DNA of 37,487 nt from Paenibacillus humicus NBRC 102415 (GTDB taxonomy: Bacteria; Bacillota; Bacilli; Paenibacillales; Paenibacillaceae): positions 1 through 37,487 of the forward strand of contig NZ_BIMD01000048.1 in assembly GCF_004000905.1 (NCBI RefSeq). The letters are read 5' to 3'. The position numbers and the translations under genes were made by a program. Of the stretch, positions 20,147-29,111 are shown piece after piece (position 1 is the first letter of the stretch; every line of letters starts with the position of its first letter). A model generated the notes under the pieces. The model ran no database searches, was not told the DNA's origin, and worked only from the letters and a program-made list of their open reading frames with translations.

Positions 20147-20188
20147 ACGAGCGGCCGATCGCCTCCTTGGAGGCGATCGGCCGCTCGT
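20147..20188. terminator. Perfect 20-bp inverted repeat between convergent genes
   Basis: Arms 20147-20166 and 20169-20188 are exact complements around a TT centre; the left arm begins ACGAGCGGCC. It sits between the NifU-like gene and the convergent SDR gene, so a bidirectional terminator is likely, although there is no T run on either side. Confidence 0.6.
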
Positions 20189-20197
20189 GCTATTATC

Positions 20198-20986
20198 TCA
20201 GGGCTGGACCGGCTTGATGCTCGTGCGGATCGGATCGAAGCCGCCCGTCACATCGATGATGTTGCCGGTCAGGAAATCCGATTGGGGCAGGCAGAGGAAC
20301 GAAATGACCCTCGCCACGTCCTCTCCAGTGCCGGGCCGGCCGAGCGGCGAATCCGGATCTCTCAATCCGTCGACGTCCGCAATGGATTTCTCCTTGAAGT
20401 CGCCCCGGATATCGCCGGGACAGACCATGTTGACCGTTATGCCATGCTCCCCTTCCTCGACGGCAAGCGTCTTGGTGAAGGAGACGAGTCCGGTCTTCGC
20501 AGCCGCATAGACGGCGCGGTGCGGCCAGGCCCTGCCCTCCATCGCATGGCCGAACCCGAAATGGATGATGCGTCCCCAGCCGCTCTTTCGCATGCCCGGC
20601 AGCAATTTGCGGTCAAGCAGCATCGCGCCCAGCAGATTGCCATGAAGCAGCGAAATGATCTCCTCGTCGTCATAATCGGCGAATACTCTCCGCTCCCGAA
20701 TGAACGGTCCGGCATTGTTCACCAGAATATCGACGCTTCCGCTCAGCTTCAGCGCCTCCTCGGCAAGCTTGCCCGTGTCGCCGGGATCGGCGATGTCCGC
20801 TTCGACCGCGGTCGCGCGCACACCGTATTGCTGCGCCAAGCGCCGAGCGAGCTCATCGGCCTCCGCCCCGCTGGAACGGTAGTTCAGGACGATGTCGCAT
20901 CCCAGCCGGGCAAGCTCGGCGGCCGCCCGCTTGCCCAGCCCTTTGGCGCTGCCCGTTATGAGCGCCGTTTTTCCTTGCAGCTCCAC
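20198..20986 (-). CDS. Short-chain dehydrogenase/reductase (SDR), atypical active site
   Basis: GTG 20984-20986 has AAGGAGG upstream, giving 262 residues. The NAD(P) motif TGSAKGLG (11-18), NNAG, YAAAK with the catalytic Tyr and Lys, and the PGD loop are classical. The catalytic Ser, normally 13 residues before the Tyr, is replaced: the segment reads IIHFGFGHAMEGRA with His at that position and no Ser. The enzyme may have altered activity. It is the last gene of a leftward group ctaA > ubiD-like > HEPN > SDR. The substrate is not predictable. Confidence 0.88.
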   Translation of the reverse strand: MELQGKTALITGSAKGLGKRAAAELARLGCDIVLNYRSSGAEADELARRLAQQYGVRATAVEADIADPGDTGKLAEEALKLSGSVDILVNNAGPFIRERRVFADYDDEEIISLLHGNLLGAMLLDRKLLPGMRKSGWGRIIHFGFGHAMEGRAWPHRAVYAAAKTGLVSFTKTLAVEEGEHGITVNMVCPGDIRGDFKEKSIADVDGLRDPDSPLGRPGTGEDVARVISFLCLPQSDFLTGNIIDVTGGFDPIRTSIKPVQP

Positions 20987-21007
20987 GCTCTTCCTCCTTG
21001 CCTCGAC

Positions 21008-21724
21008 TCACTTGCTGACGGCAGGCTTCAATAGAGACAAAGCATAATCGAACACGAGATGGACGGTTCCCGCCGCCATGTCCAGGCATTGGGCGAGGTC
21101 CTCCATCTGGCTGTTGATATCCTCCAGCTTCACTTCGTCTCCGAAGTTCAGATGCAGCTGCATCAGATCGTCCTGCAGCTCGGAGTTCATGCTGTGGATC
21201 TCGACATTCCGCCTTTTCCGCAATCGGACGATCGGCTCGTCATACTGGTTCTTGATATCCGTGAGCGGACCGGCGAGCCCTGGATGAAGCTTTTTGTCCC
21301 TCATCCGGTGCAGCACCGTAAAGTAGGAGAACTGCCTCTTGAACTGCTCCGTTTCCAGCGACAGCATGTCGTTGAGCAGCGTGCCCAGCTTGTCCAGCAA
21401 CGCGAACAGCCGGATGAAGGCATTTTTGTCGAAATAGACGTAGCGCCTGTAATTCAGCCGTTCATCCGGGCCCATGTCCTCGACGCTTGAGCTCGTGACC
21501 ATCACGCAGAAGCGAGATGCCGCATAGCAGCTCTGCTCCAGCTCATCAAGGGAAGCGATCAGGCCGATCGTCCATACCTCGTAAGTCCGCGCCTTATGGT
21601 TGCGATCCTTGCCTTCCTCCACAAGCTTATGGAGAAGGGAGGCATAATCGGTCATCGCCTGGACCGCTTCGGCCATCCTGCCCTCAGGCTTGGCCGGCGC
21701 ATCCCCGAACAACATTCTCAGCAT
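21008..21724 (-). CDS. Cthe_2314-type HEPN domain protein
   Basis: The protein has 238 residues, mostly helical. The late segment RNVEIHSMNSE carries an Arg-x4-His pattern like the HEPN RNase motif. Other parts (YEVWTIGLIASLDELEQSCY, KLHPGLAGPLTDIKNQYDEP) resemble the Cthe_2314 HEPN family seen in Paenibacillus. HEPN proteins are often RNases or toxin-like, but this family is found in housekeeping contexts and no antitoxin is evident. The SD GGAGGAGG precedes the ATG. Start and stop fit between the UbiD-like and SDR genes. Confidence 0.65.
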   Translation of the reverse strand: MLRMLFGDAPAKPEGRMAEAVQAMTDYASLLHKLVEEGKDRNHKARTYEVWTIGLIASLDELEQSCYAASRFCVMVTSSSVEDMGPDERLNYRRYVYFDKNAFIRLFALLDKLGTLLNDMLSLETEQFKRQFSYFTVLHRMRDKKLHPGLAGPLTDIKNQYDEPIVRLRKRRNVEIHSMNSELQDDLMQLHLNFGDEVKLEDINSQMEDLAQCLDMAAGTVHLVFDYALSLLKPAVSK

Positions 21725-21785
21725 GGACCTTCCTCCTCCGGATTTTCTAAGCTTCTGTGCAGCAGAGCCAAAAACCTTCAGGCAT

Positions 21786-23558
21786 TCAGGATTTAGGGAA
21801 ATATTCCTTCCATCTGCCGTCGACCAGAGAAACGATATCCTCCCGAGGGAACAGCTCGTCCGGATACCCGGGCTTCATGCGGGCATCGATGACGATCGGA
21901 AGGCGGTAGGCCATATGATGGCGCCTCGCTTCCGAAAGGGCATAGATATCGTCCGCGGGATTGAACCGGGTGAATACCGTCCACAGAAACGGCGTCTGGG
22001 CCGAAGCGACCGTGCTGGCGTCGTCGACCAGGACGATCAGCGGCCAGTCGGTTCCTTTCTCGGCGGCTCTCTCCAATACTTTGGACGCCAGCTCCGGATC
22101 CGAAGCATAGTCCGCTCCGGAGACGGTCAGACAGCCCCGGCAATAAACCGCGATGTCGCTGATTTCCGCGATCGGGCCTTCCGTATAGTCATGCGGCAGT
22201 TCACGCACAGGCTCGCCGACGCCCATCAGAAGCGCCTTGCTGCCGTGGTTGAGCTTGCCGCTCGTATAGTCGAGCGTATCATGCGAGGTGTTGTCAAAGA
22301 CGAACAGGTCGGTCTCCGGGCGGAAGCGCTCCAAAATCGTCTCCAGAAGCACGTCGAAGCGGGACAGGTCGACCGGCTGGTCGGTCAGCATCAGGAACTT
22401 GGTCAGCGTCAGCTGGCCTTCGCCAAGAATGCGGAAGCCGGTGGCAAGCGCCTCTCGCGAATAGCTCTCCCGCACGACAGCGGCAGCCAAGGCGTGGACG
22501 CCGGTCTCCGCGTAAGCCCACAAATCCTTCACGCCAGGCATCGCCATCGGGAAAGCCGGACTGAGCAGCCGCTGCAGATACTCGCCCAGGTAGTAGTCCT
22601 CCTGCCGCGGCTTGCCGACGATCGTCGCCGGGTAGATCGCATCCTTGCGGTGATGCACATGGCTGACATTGAATACCGGGAAATCATGCTGCAGGGAATA
22701 ATAGCCGAAGTGGTCTCCGAACGGGCCTTCGGGCCTGCGCAGATGCGGCGGCACGCTGCCGTGGATCGAGAATTCGGCTTCCGCCGGAATGCGGTGGCGC
22801 CCCAGCGGATCCTGGGTGACCGGAAGCTTGCTGCCGAGAATGAGCGATGCGATCATCAGCTCCGGCAGATGCTCCGGAACAGGAGCGATCGCCGAGGCGA
22901 TCAGCGCCGGAGGTCCCCCGAGGAAAACGCTGACCGGCAGCTCCTGGTTGTTCTTCTCCGCCTCGTGATAATGGAAGCCGCCGCCCTTGTGGATCTGCCA
23001 GTGCATGCCGGTCGTCGAGTCGTCGAAGATCTGCATGCGGTACATGCCGACATTATGCTTCTTCGGATGGGACGGATGCTCCGTATACACGAGCGGAAGC
23101 GTGACGAAAGGACCGCCGTCATCCTGCCAGCTGGTCAGGAACGGCAGCCCCTTCAGCGGATTTTCCCTGCGGACGGCCTGCATGACCGGCGCGGCGCTGT
23201 TCGGAACGTTTTTGAGTCCTACCTTGAGCAGGTCCTTCACCATGCCCCGCTCGCCCCATACGGCTCCGAGCGTCGGCGGCAGCAGGCGGTCCATCGCGCC
23301 GACAACCGTCTTCATCAGCTCTTCCGGCTTCGTGCCGAACGCCAGATCGACGCGGCGGGCGGTGCCGAACATATTGGTGAGGACGGGAAAGGTGCTGCCC
23401 TTCACGTTCGTGAACAGCAGGGCGGGTCCTTCCTCTTCGATCACGCGCCGGTGAATTTCCGCCAGCTCCAGATTGGGATCCACCGGAGCCTCGATGACGG
23501 CCAGGTCGTTGTCCTTGCGCAGCGCTTCTACGAATTGCCTTAGGTTTGCAAAAGTCAT
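21786..23558 (-). CDS. UbiD-family decarboxylase, probably the menaquinone (futalosine) enzyme
   Basis: The protein has 590 residues, in the range of the longer menaquinone-type UbiD proteins. The prenylated-FMN/metal site is recognisable: GMHWQIHKGGGFHYHEAE, and the catalytic RRPEGPFGDHFGYYS with the Glu...Asp pair. UbiD enzymes need prenyl-FMN made by a UbiX partner, not seen here. With mqnE nearby, decarboxylation of a 1,4-dihydroxy-6-naphthoate derivative (MqnL-type step) is the natural inference; a UbiD acting on another aromatic acid is possible. It starts 9 bp after ctaA ends. Confidence 0.88.
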   Translation of the reverse strand: MTFANLRQFVEALRKDNDLAVIEAPVDPNLELAEIHRRVIEEEGPALLFTNVKGSTFPVLTNMFGTARRVDLAFGTKPEELMKTVVGAMDRLLPPTLGAVWGERGMVKDLLKVGLKNVPNSAAPVMQAVRRENPLKGLPFLTSWQDDGGPFVTLPLVYTEHPSHPKKHNVGMYRMQIFDDSTTGMHWQIHKGGGFHYHEAEKNNQELPVSVFLGGPPALIASAIAPVPEHLPELMIASLILGSKLPVTQDPLGRHRIPAEAEFSIHGSVPPHLRRPEGPFGDHFGYYSLQHDFPVFNVSHVHHRKDAIYPATIVGKPRQEDYYLGEYLQRLLSPAFPMAMPGVKDLWAYAETGVHALAAAVVRESYSREALATGFRILGEGQLTLTKFLMLTDQPVDLSRFDVLLETILERFRPETDLFVFDNTSHDTLDYTSGKLNHGSKALLMGVGEPVRELPHDYTEGPIAEISDIAVYCRGCLTVSGADYASDPELASKVLERAAEKGTDWPLIVLVDDASTVASAQTPFLWTVFTRFNPADDIYALSEARRHHMAYRLPIVIDARMKPGYPDELFPREDIVSLVDGRWKEYFPKS

Positions 23559-23567
23559 GATCGGCTC

Positions 23568-24476
23568 CTAACGTCTCTTCCGGGCTTGGACACCCAGGTC
23601 TATAAGGATGGAGAACAAGATCGTAATGATGAGATTGTGGATCATATTGGTGAAGATGAACCATTGGTCGTTGCCGATGGTCGCGGTCAGCCACGCTCCG
23701 CTGAAAATCTGGCAGATGACCAGAATCAGAACCCAAAGGGCGGAGCGCGTCGCCGGGTCGCTGCTTCCGGCTTGCTTGCGGACATGAAGGAAAAGGCCGA
23801 GAAGCACGAAGAATAGAATCAGGCCGGCGATCCGGTGGGCGAAGACGATGCCGGTCGCTCCATTGATCTCCGGAACGAGCTCGCCGTTGCACAGAGGCCA
23901 GCCGAGGCAGCCTCCTCCAGAGTCGGTATGGCGGATGAAGGCTCCGAGGTAAACGACGACGTAGCAATAGATCGCCGCAGACAACACCCAGGTGAACACG
24001 GAGCGTGGAAGCATCGATGCCGAGGCGGGATCATGCCCTTTGTCCATTCGCCTCACCCACAGGACGAGCAGCACCGTCGAGGCGACCGCAAGCAGCGAGA
24101 TGCCGAAGTGCAGCGCCATGACGGGAGGGCTTTGGTACCATACGACGGCTGCAGCGCCCATCAGCGCTTGCACGATCGTGAAGAACAGCGTCAGGCCGGC
24201 GAACCAGAGCGGCTCGCGGAAGCGGCGGTAGACCATCACGGTCATGACAAAGGTAGCCACGACGATGATGCCGACCAGTCCGGTCACGACGCGATGAGAA
24301 TATTCAATGGCTGTCTCGAGGGTAAAGGCGGGAATGAACTTGCCGTTGCATAGCGGCCAGTCATCGCCGCAGCCCCTTCCGGAGCCCGTATTGGTCACGA
24401 GAGCGCCTGCAAGCAGGACGAGGAACATGCCGATGCTGGACATCCATGCAAGCAGGCGGTATAGGCGGGAGATCAT
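23568..24476 (-). CDS. ctaA: Heme A synthase CtaA (COX15)
   Basis: ATG 24474-24476 is chosen (302 residues, as for Bacillus CtaA). Eight membrane helices are expected. Two Cys-pair loops, CGDDWPLCNGKF in the first half and CLGWPLCNGEL in the second, and conserved His residues (EYSHRVVTG, MALHFGISL, FAHRIAGL, NMIHNLIIT) are the family hallmarks. CtaA oxidises heme O to heme A for cytochrome aa3 oxidase. The UbiD-like gene follows at once, coupling respiratory cofactor genes. A TATAAT lies upstream, at about 24515-24520 on the minus strand. Confidence 0.95.
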   Translation of the reverse strand: MISRLYRLLAWMSSIGMFLVLLAGALVTNTGSGRGCGDDWPLCNGKFIPAFTLETAIEYSHRVVTGLVGIIVVATFVMTVMVYRRFREPLWFAGLTLFFTIVQALMGAAAVVWYQSPPVMALHFGISLLAVASTVLLVLWVRRMDKGHDPASASMLPRSVFTWVLSAAIYCYVVVYLGAFIRHTDSGGGCLGWPLCNGELVPEINGATGIVFAHRIAGLILFFVLLGLFLHVRKQAGSSDPATRSALWVLILVICQIFSGAWLTATIGNDQWFIFTNMIHNLIITILFSILIDLGVQARKRR

Positions 24477-24676
24477 CGTTTGTTTGTCACCCCTTCGATG
24501 GATACAACCCTCATTATAGCGGCAAAAAAATGCAAAAGCCATGTTGAAAATGTGACGATAATGGCATCATTCCGCGTCCGATCAGACACGATTTGTACAA
24601 GCATTCCGGCGTTATTTTGCCCTTCCGAAGCCGGCAGCTTGCATGCCCGGAACGGGGAATAAATAACGCATGCAGC
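24477..24676. other. Intergenic region upstream of ctaA
   Basis: About 200 bp with no gene. On the minus strand it holds a TATAAT with a weak -35 and an AAGGGGTGA SD for ctaA. No operator is recognised. Confidence 0.4.
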
Positions 24677-24711
24677 ATAAAAGCCCATCAGAGAGTGGCC
24701 CCTGATGGGCT
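24677..24711 (-). terminator. Rho-independent terminator of the thioredoxin-like gene
   Basis: On the minus strand AGCCCATCAG pairs with CTGATGGGCT across about 10 nt, followed by TTTTAT. Confidence 0.8.
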
Positions 24712-24738
24712 GGCTGCCAAACCGGGCTGCGCGGAGGC

Positions 24739-25077
24739 TTACAGCGCGGCGGACACTTCGATCGCGCGGCCGAGGAACTGCTCGATCTCGTCTCTCGATT
24801 TGCGCAGCTTGCTGACGAAGCGGATGACTTCCTTGCCTTCGCGGAAGGCGATGAAGCTCGGAATGCCGAGAATGTTCAGCTCGGAGCAGAGCTCGGGCAG
24901 ATCGTCGCGGTCGATCTCGATGAACTCGATCCTGCCCGCGTAGTTCTGCTCGATCTCCGGCATGAACGGATCGATGAAGTGGCAATCGGGACACCAGGTC
25001 GTCTTGAAGACGGCCACCGTGACGCCGGAAGAGGCGACGGTTTCGCGGAACTGTTCGTCGGTCGTTACTTTGCGCAT
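24739..25077 (-). CDS. Thioredoxin-family protein (CPDC active site)
   Basis: ATG 25075-25077 is preferred over a GTG three codons earlier; AAGGGTGA lies upstream. The 112-residue protein has the thioredoxin fold with active site WCPDC (FKTTWCPDCHFIDPFMPE) and the cis-Pro loop ILGIPSFIAF. The CPDC motif differs from the CGPC of classical thioredoxin, which should shift its redox potential. It resembles the small Bacillus YtpP-type thioredoxin-like proteins. It is followed by its own terminator. Confidence 0.9.
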   Translation of the reverse strand: MRKVTTDEQFRETVASSGVTVAVFKTTWCPDCHFIDPFMPEIEQNYAGRIEFIEIDRDDLPELCSELNILGIPSFIAFREGKEVIRFVSKLRKSRDEIEQFLGRAIEVSAAL

Positions 25078-25170
25078 GTCAATCACCCTTTTTGTATGGA
25101 TTTACTCTATCGTACCGGGTTTGAACCGTTTTGTGCAAATCCGCCCGCCGAGCCTCCGCGAGGCTCATGG

Positions 25171-26847
25171 TCAGGAGCCCTGCGCTTCCGTCTCCCGGCG
25201 TCCGAAGCGGCGGACCAGAGGAAGCAGGATCTTGCGCAGAGGGCCAGGGAAGGAGCTGGCGTCGGCTTCCCTGATGACGCCGAGCGCGATCAGAAGGAAC
25301 AGGTAGAAGATGCCCATCACCGCGCCAGTGGCGACTGTGCCTGCAAAAAAGACGAGCTTGGAAGGCAGAATCGAGCCGAGCACGCCTCGGACGGTCATGT
25401 CGGTTCCGTAGCCTGCCGCAGCGGCGATGACGATCGTCAGCAGGTAGGCGGGCCAGCGGCGGCCGAGCACGTTCAGCTCCACCTTGTTCTGGATCACCCT
25501 CATGTTCAGCCAGGTGATGATCATGAAGCAGAGCATGGAAGCGATGATGAAGCCGTAGCCGCCCAGCAGCGGGCCGAGCGCCAGGCTGCCGACGATCTTG
25601 ACGGCGTAGCCGATGATGGCGCTGATCATCGCCGGGCGGGGGTTGCCGAGTCCGAACAGGATCGAGTTGCTCGTCATCATCGTGATCTGGAAGATCGTGC
25701 CGATCGTCAGAGCGGCCACGACGCCGCTGGCGCCGGGATCCGAGAACAGCAGCCCGTTGACGGAATGCGCTCCTACCGTCAGCACCAGGGCGGCAGGAAC
25801 GCCGGTGAAGACGACGATCCGCATGACGAGCGAGGCCTGCTTGCGCACTTCATCCAGCCGTCCGACGGAATTGGCGGCCGACAGCACCGGTATGATCGAC
25901 TGGCTGAGCGCGATCGCCAGAATCGGCGGGATGCCGGCGATCGACTGCGCGTTGAAGATGAGATAATCGCGGATGCGGCTCGCCGTGTCATAAGCGCTGT
26001 AATAGCTGTCCGTCCAGCGGATGAAGAAGGTCGAGTCGATCAGATAGATGAACTGAACCGTCATTGCCGTGACGACGATCGGAACCGACATGGTGAAGAT
26101 TTCCTTGTAGATGCTGCGCAGCCGCACCGGAGGCGCAGCCGCTTCGGAAGCTGCCGCGCTCTCCCGTTCCCCCCGGCCGAGCGAGCGCTCCTCCTCCATG
26201 TCGGAGCGCTTCAGCTTGCGGGCGTAGTACAGCATGACGAGGAAGGCGCCGATGCTGCCGAACACGCTGCCGAAGGTCGCGGCGGCGGAAATCCAGCGGT
26301 CCGTCCAGCCGAGATTGAGCACGACAAGCGCAAGTCCGATGCCGACGAGCACGCGCGCGATCTGCTCGACGATCTGGGAAATGCCGCCTGCGGACATCAT
26401 CTGCCTGCCTTGGAAGTAGCCGCGCATCATCGCGATGATCGGGAACAGCAGCAGCGCCGGCGCGATCGCCCGGATCGACGAGGAGGCTTCCGGCGTGCGG
26501 ACGAAGCTGGAGGCGTAATAAGGCGCGAATATGTACAGCAGCGTCGACAGCAGGACGCCGGTGACGGCGCCGAACAGCAGCGCGGCGCGGTAGATCCGCT
26601 GGGCTTCGCGCGGCCTTCCGAGCGCGTAGCGTTCCGAAACCATCTTGCTGATGGCGCTCGGAATGCCGGCCGTGGCGATGATGAGCAGGTATAGATAGAC
26701 CGTATTGGCGATGCCGAAATACCCGTTGCCGGGTCCGGAGAACATATAATCCAGCGGAACCCGCTGGAACAGTCCCAGCACCCGAGCGATGAGCGCGGCC
26801 GCCGCCAGAATCAGAGTGCCCCGGATGAGGGAGTCTTTTTTGACCAT
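25171..26847 (-). CDS. murJ: MurJ-type lipid II flippase / polysaccharide transporter (YtgP-like, MOP family)
   Basis: The protein has 558 residues with about 14 membrane helices. The N-terminal segment (LIRGTLILAAAALIARVLGLF, then YGIANTVYLY-type residues and PSAISKMVSE) and AMMRGYFQGRQMM are typical of the SpoVB/YtgP branch of the MOP superfamily, to which Bacillus MurJ belongs. It should flip lipid-linked precursors across the membrane. A cytoplasmic loop (about 225-245) is rich in Glu, Arg and Ala. ATG 26845-26847 has AAGGAA upstream. SpoVB-type paralogues cannot be excluded. Confidence 0.8.
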   Translation of the reverse strand: MVKKDSLIRGTLILAAAALIARVLGLFQRVPLDYMFSGPGNGYFGIANTVYLYLLIIATAGIPSAISKMVSERYALGRPREAQRIYRAALLFGAVTGVLLSTLLYIFAPYYASSFVRTPEASSSIRAIAPALLLFPIIAMMRGYFQGRQMMSAGGISQIVEQIARVLVGIGLALVVLNLGWTDRWISAAATFGSVFGSIGAFLVMLYYARKLKRSDMEEERSLGRGERESAAASEAAAPPVRLRSIYKEIFTMSVPIVVTAMTVQFIYLIDSTFFIRWTDSYYSAYDTASRIRDYLIFNAQSIAGIPPILAIALSQSIIPVLSAANSVGRLDEVRKQASLVMRIVVFTGVPAALVLTVGAHSVNGLLFSDPGASGVVAALTIGTIFQITMMTSNSILFGLGNPRPAMISAIIGYAVKIVGSLALGPLLGGYGFIIASMLCFMIITWLNMRVIQNKVELNVLGRRWPAYLLTIVIAAAAGYGTDMTVRGVLGSILPSKLVFFAGTVATGAVMGIFYLFLLIALGVIREADASSFPGPLRKILLPLVRRFGRRETEAQGS

Positions 26848-26962
26848 GTTGTCGGGTTCCTTCTTCCTTCACGAATAATACGAATGACCCTGCTAGTGTA
26901 CCACAAAACGGTCCCTCCCCACACCCGTCCATCCCGGATCGCGCCTGCGCGGCCGCGGCGAC

Positions 26963-26991
26963 AAAAAATCCCGCAGAGAAATCTGCGGGAT
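26963..26991 (-). terminator. Rho-independent terminator after the ThuA gene
   Basis: On the minus strand ATCCCGCAGA pairs with TCTGCGGGAT around TTTC, followed by six T. Confidence 0.9.
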
Positions 26992-27030
26992 CGGAGGGCT
27001 TTGCCGCAGCGGGCTTGCGCGCGGCCGGAA

Positions 27031-27762
27031 TTAGACGTTTTTAGGCGAGATCGGCTCCAGAGAAGGCACGCTCTGGCCGCGGACCGGAACAGCCGCGCCG
27101 GACGGAGCCGCCCATTTGACGGAGTTGGAGATGACCTTCAGCACGTTGGCATCGTAGTAGGTCGGATGCGTCTCGTGGCCAGGACGGAAGTAGAAGATCT
27201 TGCCTTGGCCGCGGTGGAACGTGCAGCCGCTGCGGAAGACGTTGCCGCCTTCGAACCAGCTCACGAACACAAGCTCGTCCGGAGCCGGGATATCGAAGTG
27301 CTCGCCGTACATTTCTTCCTGCTCCAGCGCGAATTGCTCCGGCAGGCCGGCAGCGATCGGATGCGCGGGATCGACGACCCAGATGCGCTCTCGCTCGCCG
27401 GCTTCGCGCCATTTCAAGTCGCAGCCCGTGCCCATGAGCTTCTTGAAGATTTTGGAGAAGTGGCCGGAGTGGAGCACGATGAGGCCCATGCCTTCCATGA
27501 CCCGCTTGTGCACGCGCTCTACGATGGCGTCCTCGACGCGGTCATGCGCCATATGGCCCCACCAGATCAGGACGTCGGTGTTGTTCAGGACGTCCTCGCT
27601 CAGGCCGTGCTCCGCTTCCTCGAGCGTTGCCGTCTTGATGTCGAGGCCGGAGTCTGCAAGCCCTTTGGCCAGCGCGTTGTGGATTCCGTCCGGATAGACG
27701 TTGCGGACTTCCTCATGTTCTTTCTCGTGGACGAATTCGTTCCAGATCGTCAGTTTGATCAT
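27031..27762 (-). CDS. ThuA-family (trehalose-utilization-like) protein
   Basis: The protein has 243 residues with the ThuA glutamine-amidotransferase-like fold: VTIWNEF-type start ([13 protein letters not shown]), [51 protein letters not shown] and [15 protein letters not shown]. ThuA proteins act in sugar (trehalose or oligosaccharide) catabolism; the reaction is not fully defined. SD AAAGGAG precedes the ATG. It is the last gene of the HAD > DUF456 > ThuA group and ends in a strong terminator. Confidence 0.93.
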   Translation of the reverse strand: MIKLTIWNEFVHEKEHEEVRNVYPDGIHNALAKGLADSGLDIKTATLEEAEHGLSEDVLNNTDVLIWWGHMAHDRVEDAIVERVHKRVMEGMGLIVLHSGHFSKIFKKLMGTGCDLKWREAGERERIWVVDPAHPIAAGLPEQFALEQEEMYGEHFDIPAPDELVFVSWFEGGNVFRSGCTFHRGQGKIFYFRPGHETHPTYYDANVLKVISNSVKWAAPSGAAVPVRGQSVPSLEPISPKNV

Positions 27763-27803
27763 TGTCGATGGGCTCCTTTAAGTAGGTAGTGGGAAAATGG
27801 ACA

Positions 27804-28319
27804 TCAGAATGCGAGCCAGAGGATGAACAGGATGATCATGGCGAGCTGCAGGACGATCTTCACTGCCGTGCTCGACAGCAGGCCGACGACGGCGCCGATG
27901 CCGGACATGAAGGTGCGCTTCAGGATCGGTCCCGATACGGGCTCCTTGTCCATGGCGATCTTGTACAGCTCCCCGATCATCGCTCCAGCCAGCGGGCCGA
28001 TGATGAGGCCGAACGCCGGAATGACGAACGGCCCGACGATCAGTCCGATCGTGCTGCCGACGACGGACGCGCGGGAGCCGCCGAACTTCTTGACGCCCCA
28101 GGCGCTCACGGCGTAATCGGCGATGAACAGGACGACGACGATGAGCGTCTGGATCGTCCAGAACATCCAGCCGAACGGCGAGAAGCTGATGAAGAGGCCG
28201 TAGACGAAAAAGGCCGCGTAGATGGCGAGCGCTCCCGGAAGGATCGGATAGACCGTTCCGGCCATGCCGACAAGGAACAGGATGACAACGAGAATCCATC
28301 CGATGATCGCGAGCGTCAT
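27804..28319 (-). CDS. DUF456 membrane protein
   Basis: The protein has 171 residues and four or more membrane helices. It has the DUF456 layout: an N-terminal helix (AIIGWILVVILFLVGMAG), TVYPILPGALAIYAAFF, DYAVSAWGVKKFGGSRASV, then a Gly-rich repeat IGLIVGPFVIPAFGLIIGP and LAGAMIGELY. The function of the family is unknown. It lies 7 bp downstream of the HAD gene and is probably cotranscribed. Confidence 0.9.
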   Translation of the reverse strand: MTLAIIGWILVVILFLVGMAGTVYPILPGALAIYAAFFVYGLFISFSPFGWMFWTIQTLIVVVLFIADYAVSAWGVKKFGGSRASVVGSTIGLIVGPFVIPAFGLIIGPLAGAMIGELYKIAMDKEPVSGPILKRTFMSGIGAVVGLLSSTAVKIVLQLAMIILFILWLAF

Positions 28320-28326
28320 CGCCGGC

Positions 28327-29079
28327 TCACCCTCTCAGCAGCATGTCTCGGATGACATGCGCGACTCCATGCTCGTTGTTGCTCAGCGTAACGGCGTCCG
28401 CCGCTTCCTTGACGGCCGCTTGGGCATTGCCCATGGCGACGCCGAGCCCGGCTTGGCGGATCGCCTCGATATCGTTGAGGCTGTCTCCGACAGCGACGGC
28501 CTGGGACATCTCGATGCCGAGCACGCCGCACAGCTCGCGGATGGCGGTCGCCTTGTTCACTCCGGCGGGATTGAGCTCGAGATTCCACGGAGACGAGTTG
28601 GTGATCTCCATCGAGCCCCAGCTCTCGACCTCGCGGCGGATCTCCTCGCGGATGGAGTCGTTCTCGGTATGATAGCCGAATTTGAGCCAGTGGAAATTAT
28701 CGTAGCCGTCCGCCGGCTCGATCCACTTTTCCTTGTTGAAGACGCCCTCGACGGAGTATCCCCAGAACCAGGGCTCCGCATGCTGGACGGCAAGCCTGTG
28801 CAGACGCTTGATCTCCGAGGCGTTCATGAGCGTCCTCCGGTAGAGCACATGCGGCTTGCTCCAGATCTCGCTTCCGTTGACCGTGATCATCGGGGTGTCC
28901 AGCCCGAGCTGCTCCGCGAACGGCAAAGCTCCCTGGAAGCCCCTTCCGGTCGAGAAGCAAACGGTTATTCCCGCCTCCATCGCCCGGCGGATCCACTCCG
29001 CGTTCTCTTCGCTTATCGTCTGCTCGTCCGTCAGCAGCGTCCCGTCCATATCGAGGGCAAGCAGTTTGTAATCTCTCAT
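28327..29079 (-). CDS. Cof-type HAD phosphatase
   Basis: ATG 29077-29079 has AGGGAGG upstream, giving 250 residues. HAD motif I is LDMDGTLLTD (8-17), motif II is FSTGRGF, motif III includes the Lys of NKATAIRELC, and motif IV is VGDSLND. A C2 cap domain lies between motifs II and III, so it is a Cof-like sugar-phosphate or cofactor phosphatase. The substrate is unknown. Promoter elements are seen upstream. Confidence 0.93.
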   Translation of the reverse strand: MRDYKLLALDMDGTLLTDEQTISEENAEWIRRAMEAGITVCFSTGRGFQGALPFAEQLGLDTPMITVNGSEIWSKPHVLYRRTLMNASEIKRLHRLAVQHAEPWFWGYSVEGVFNKEKWIEPADGYDNFHWLKFGYHTENDSIREEIRREVESWGSMEITNSSPWNLELNPAGVNKATAIRELCGVLGIEMSQAVAVGDSLNDIEAIRQAGLGVAMGNAQAAVKEAADAVTLSNNEHGVAHVIRDMLLRG

Positions 29080-29111
29080 ATGTTCCTCCCTGCCAGATGG
29101 TGTTGCTTGAT

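Noticed and set aside
21008-21724. Toxin-antitoxin system based on the HEPN protein
   Set aside because: No small MNT or other antitoxin gene is adjacent; the neighbours are metabolic genes in the same direction.
21690-23543. Long plus-strand ORF of 617 codons opposite the UbiD-like gene
   Set aside because: It is the antisense of a recognisable UbiD protein; its translation is Arg/His-rich with no domain and no good SD.
24979-26694. Long plus-strand ORF of 571 codons opposite the murJ-like gene
   Set aside because: Composition (Asp/Arg/His-rich, no hydrophobic core) is typical of antisense frames in GC-rich DNA; the opposite strand encodes a clear 14-helix transporter.
26884-27789. Plus-strand ORF of 301 codons opposite the ThuA gene
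   Set aside because: Antisense shadow; ThuA on the other strand is well supported with SD and terminator.
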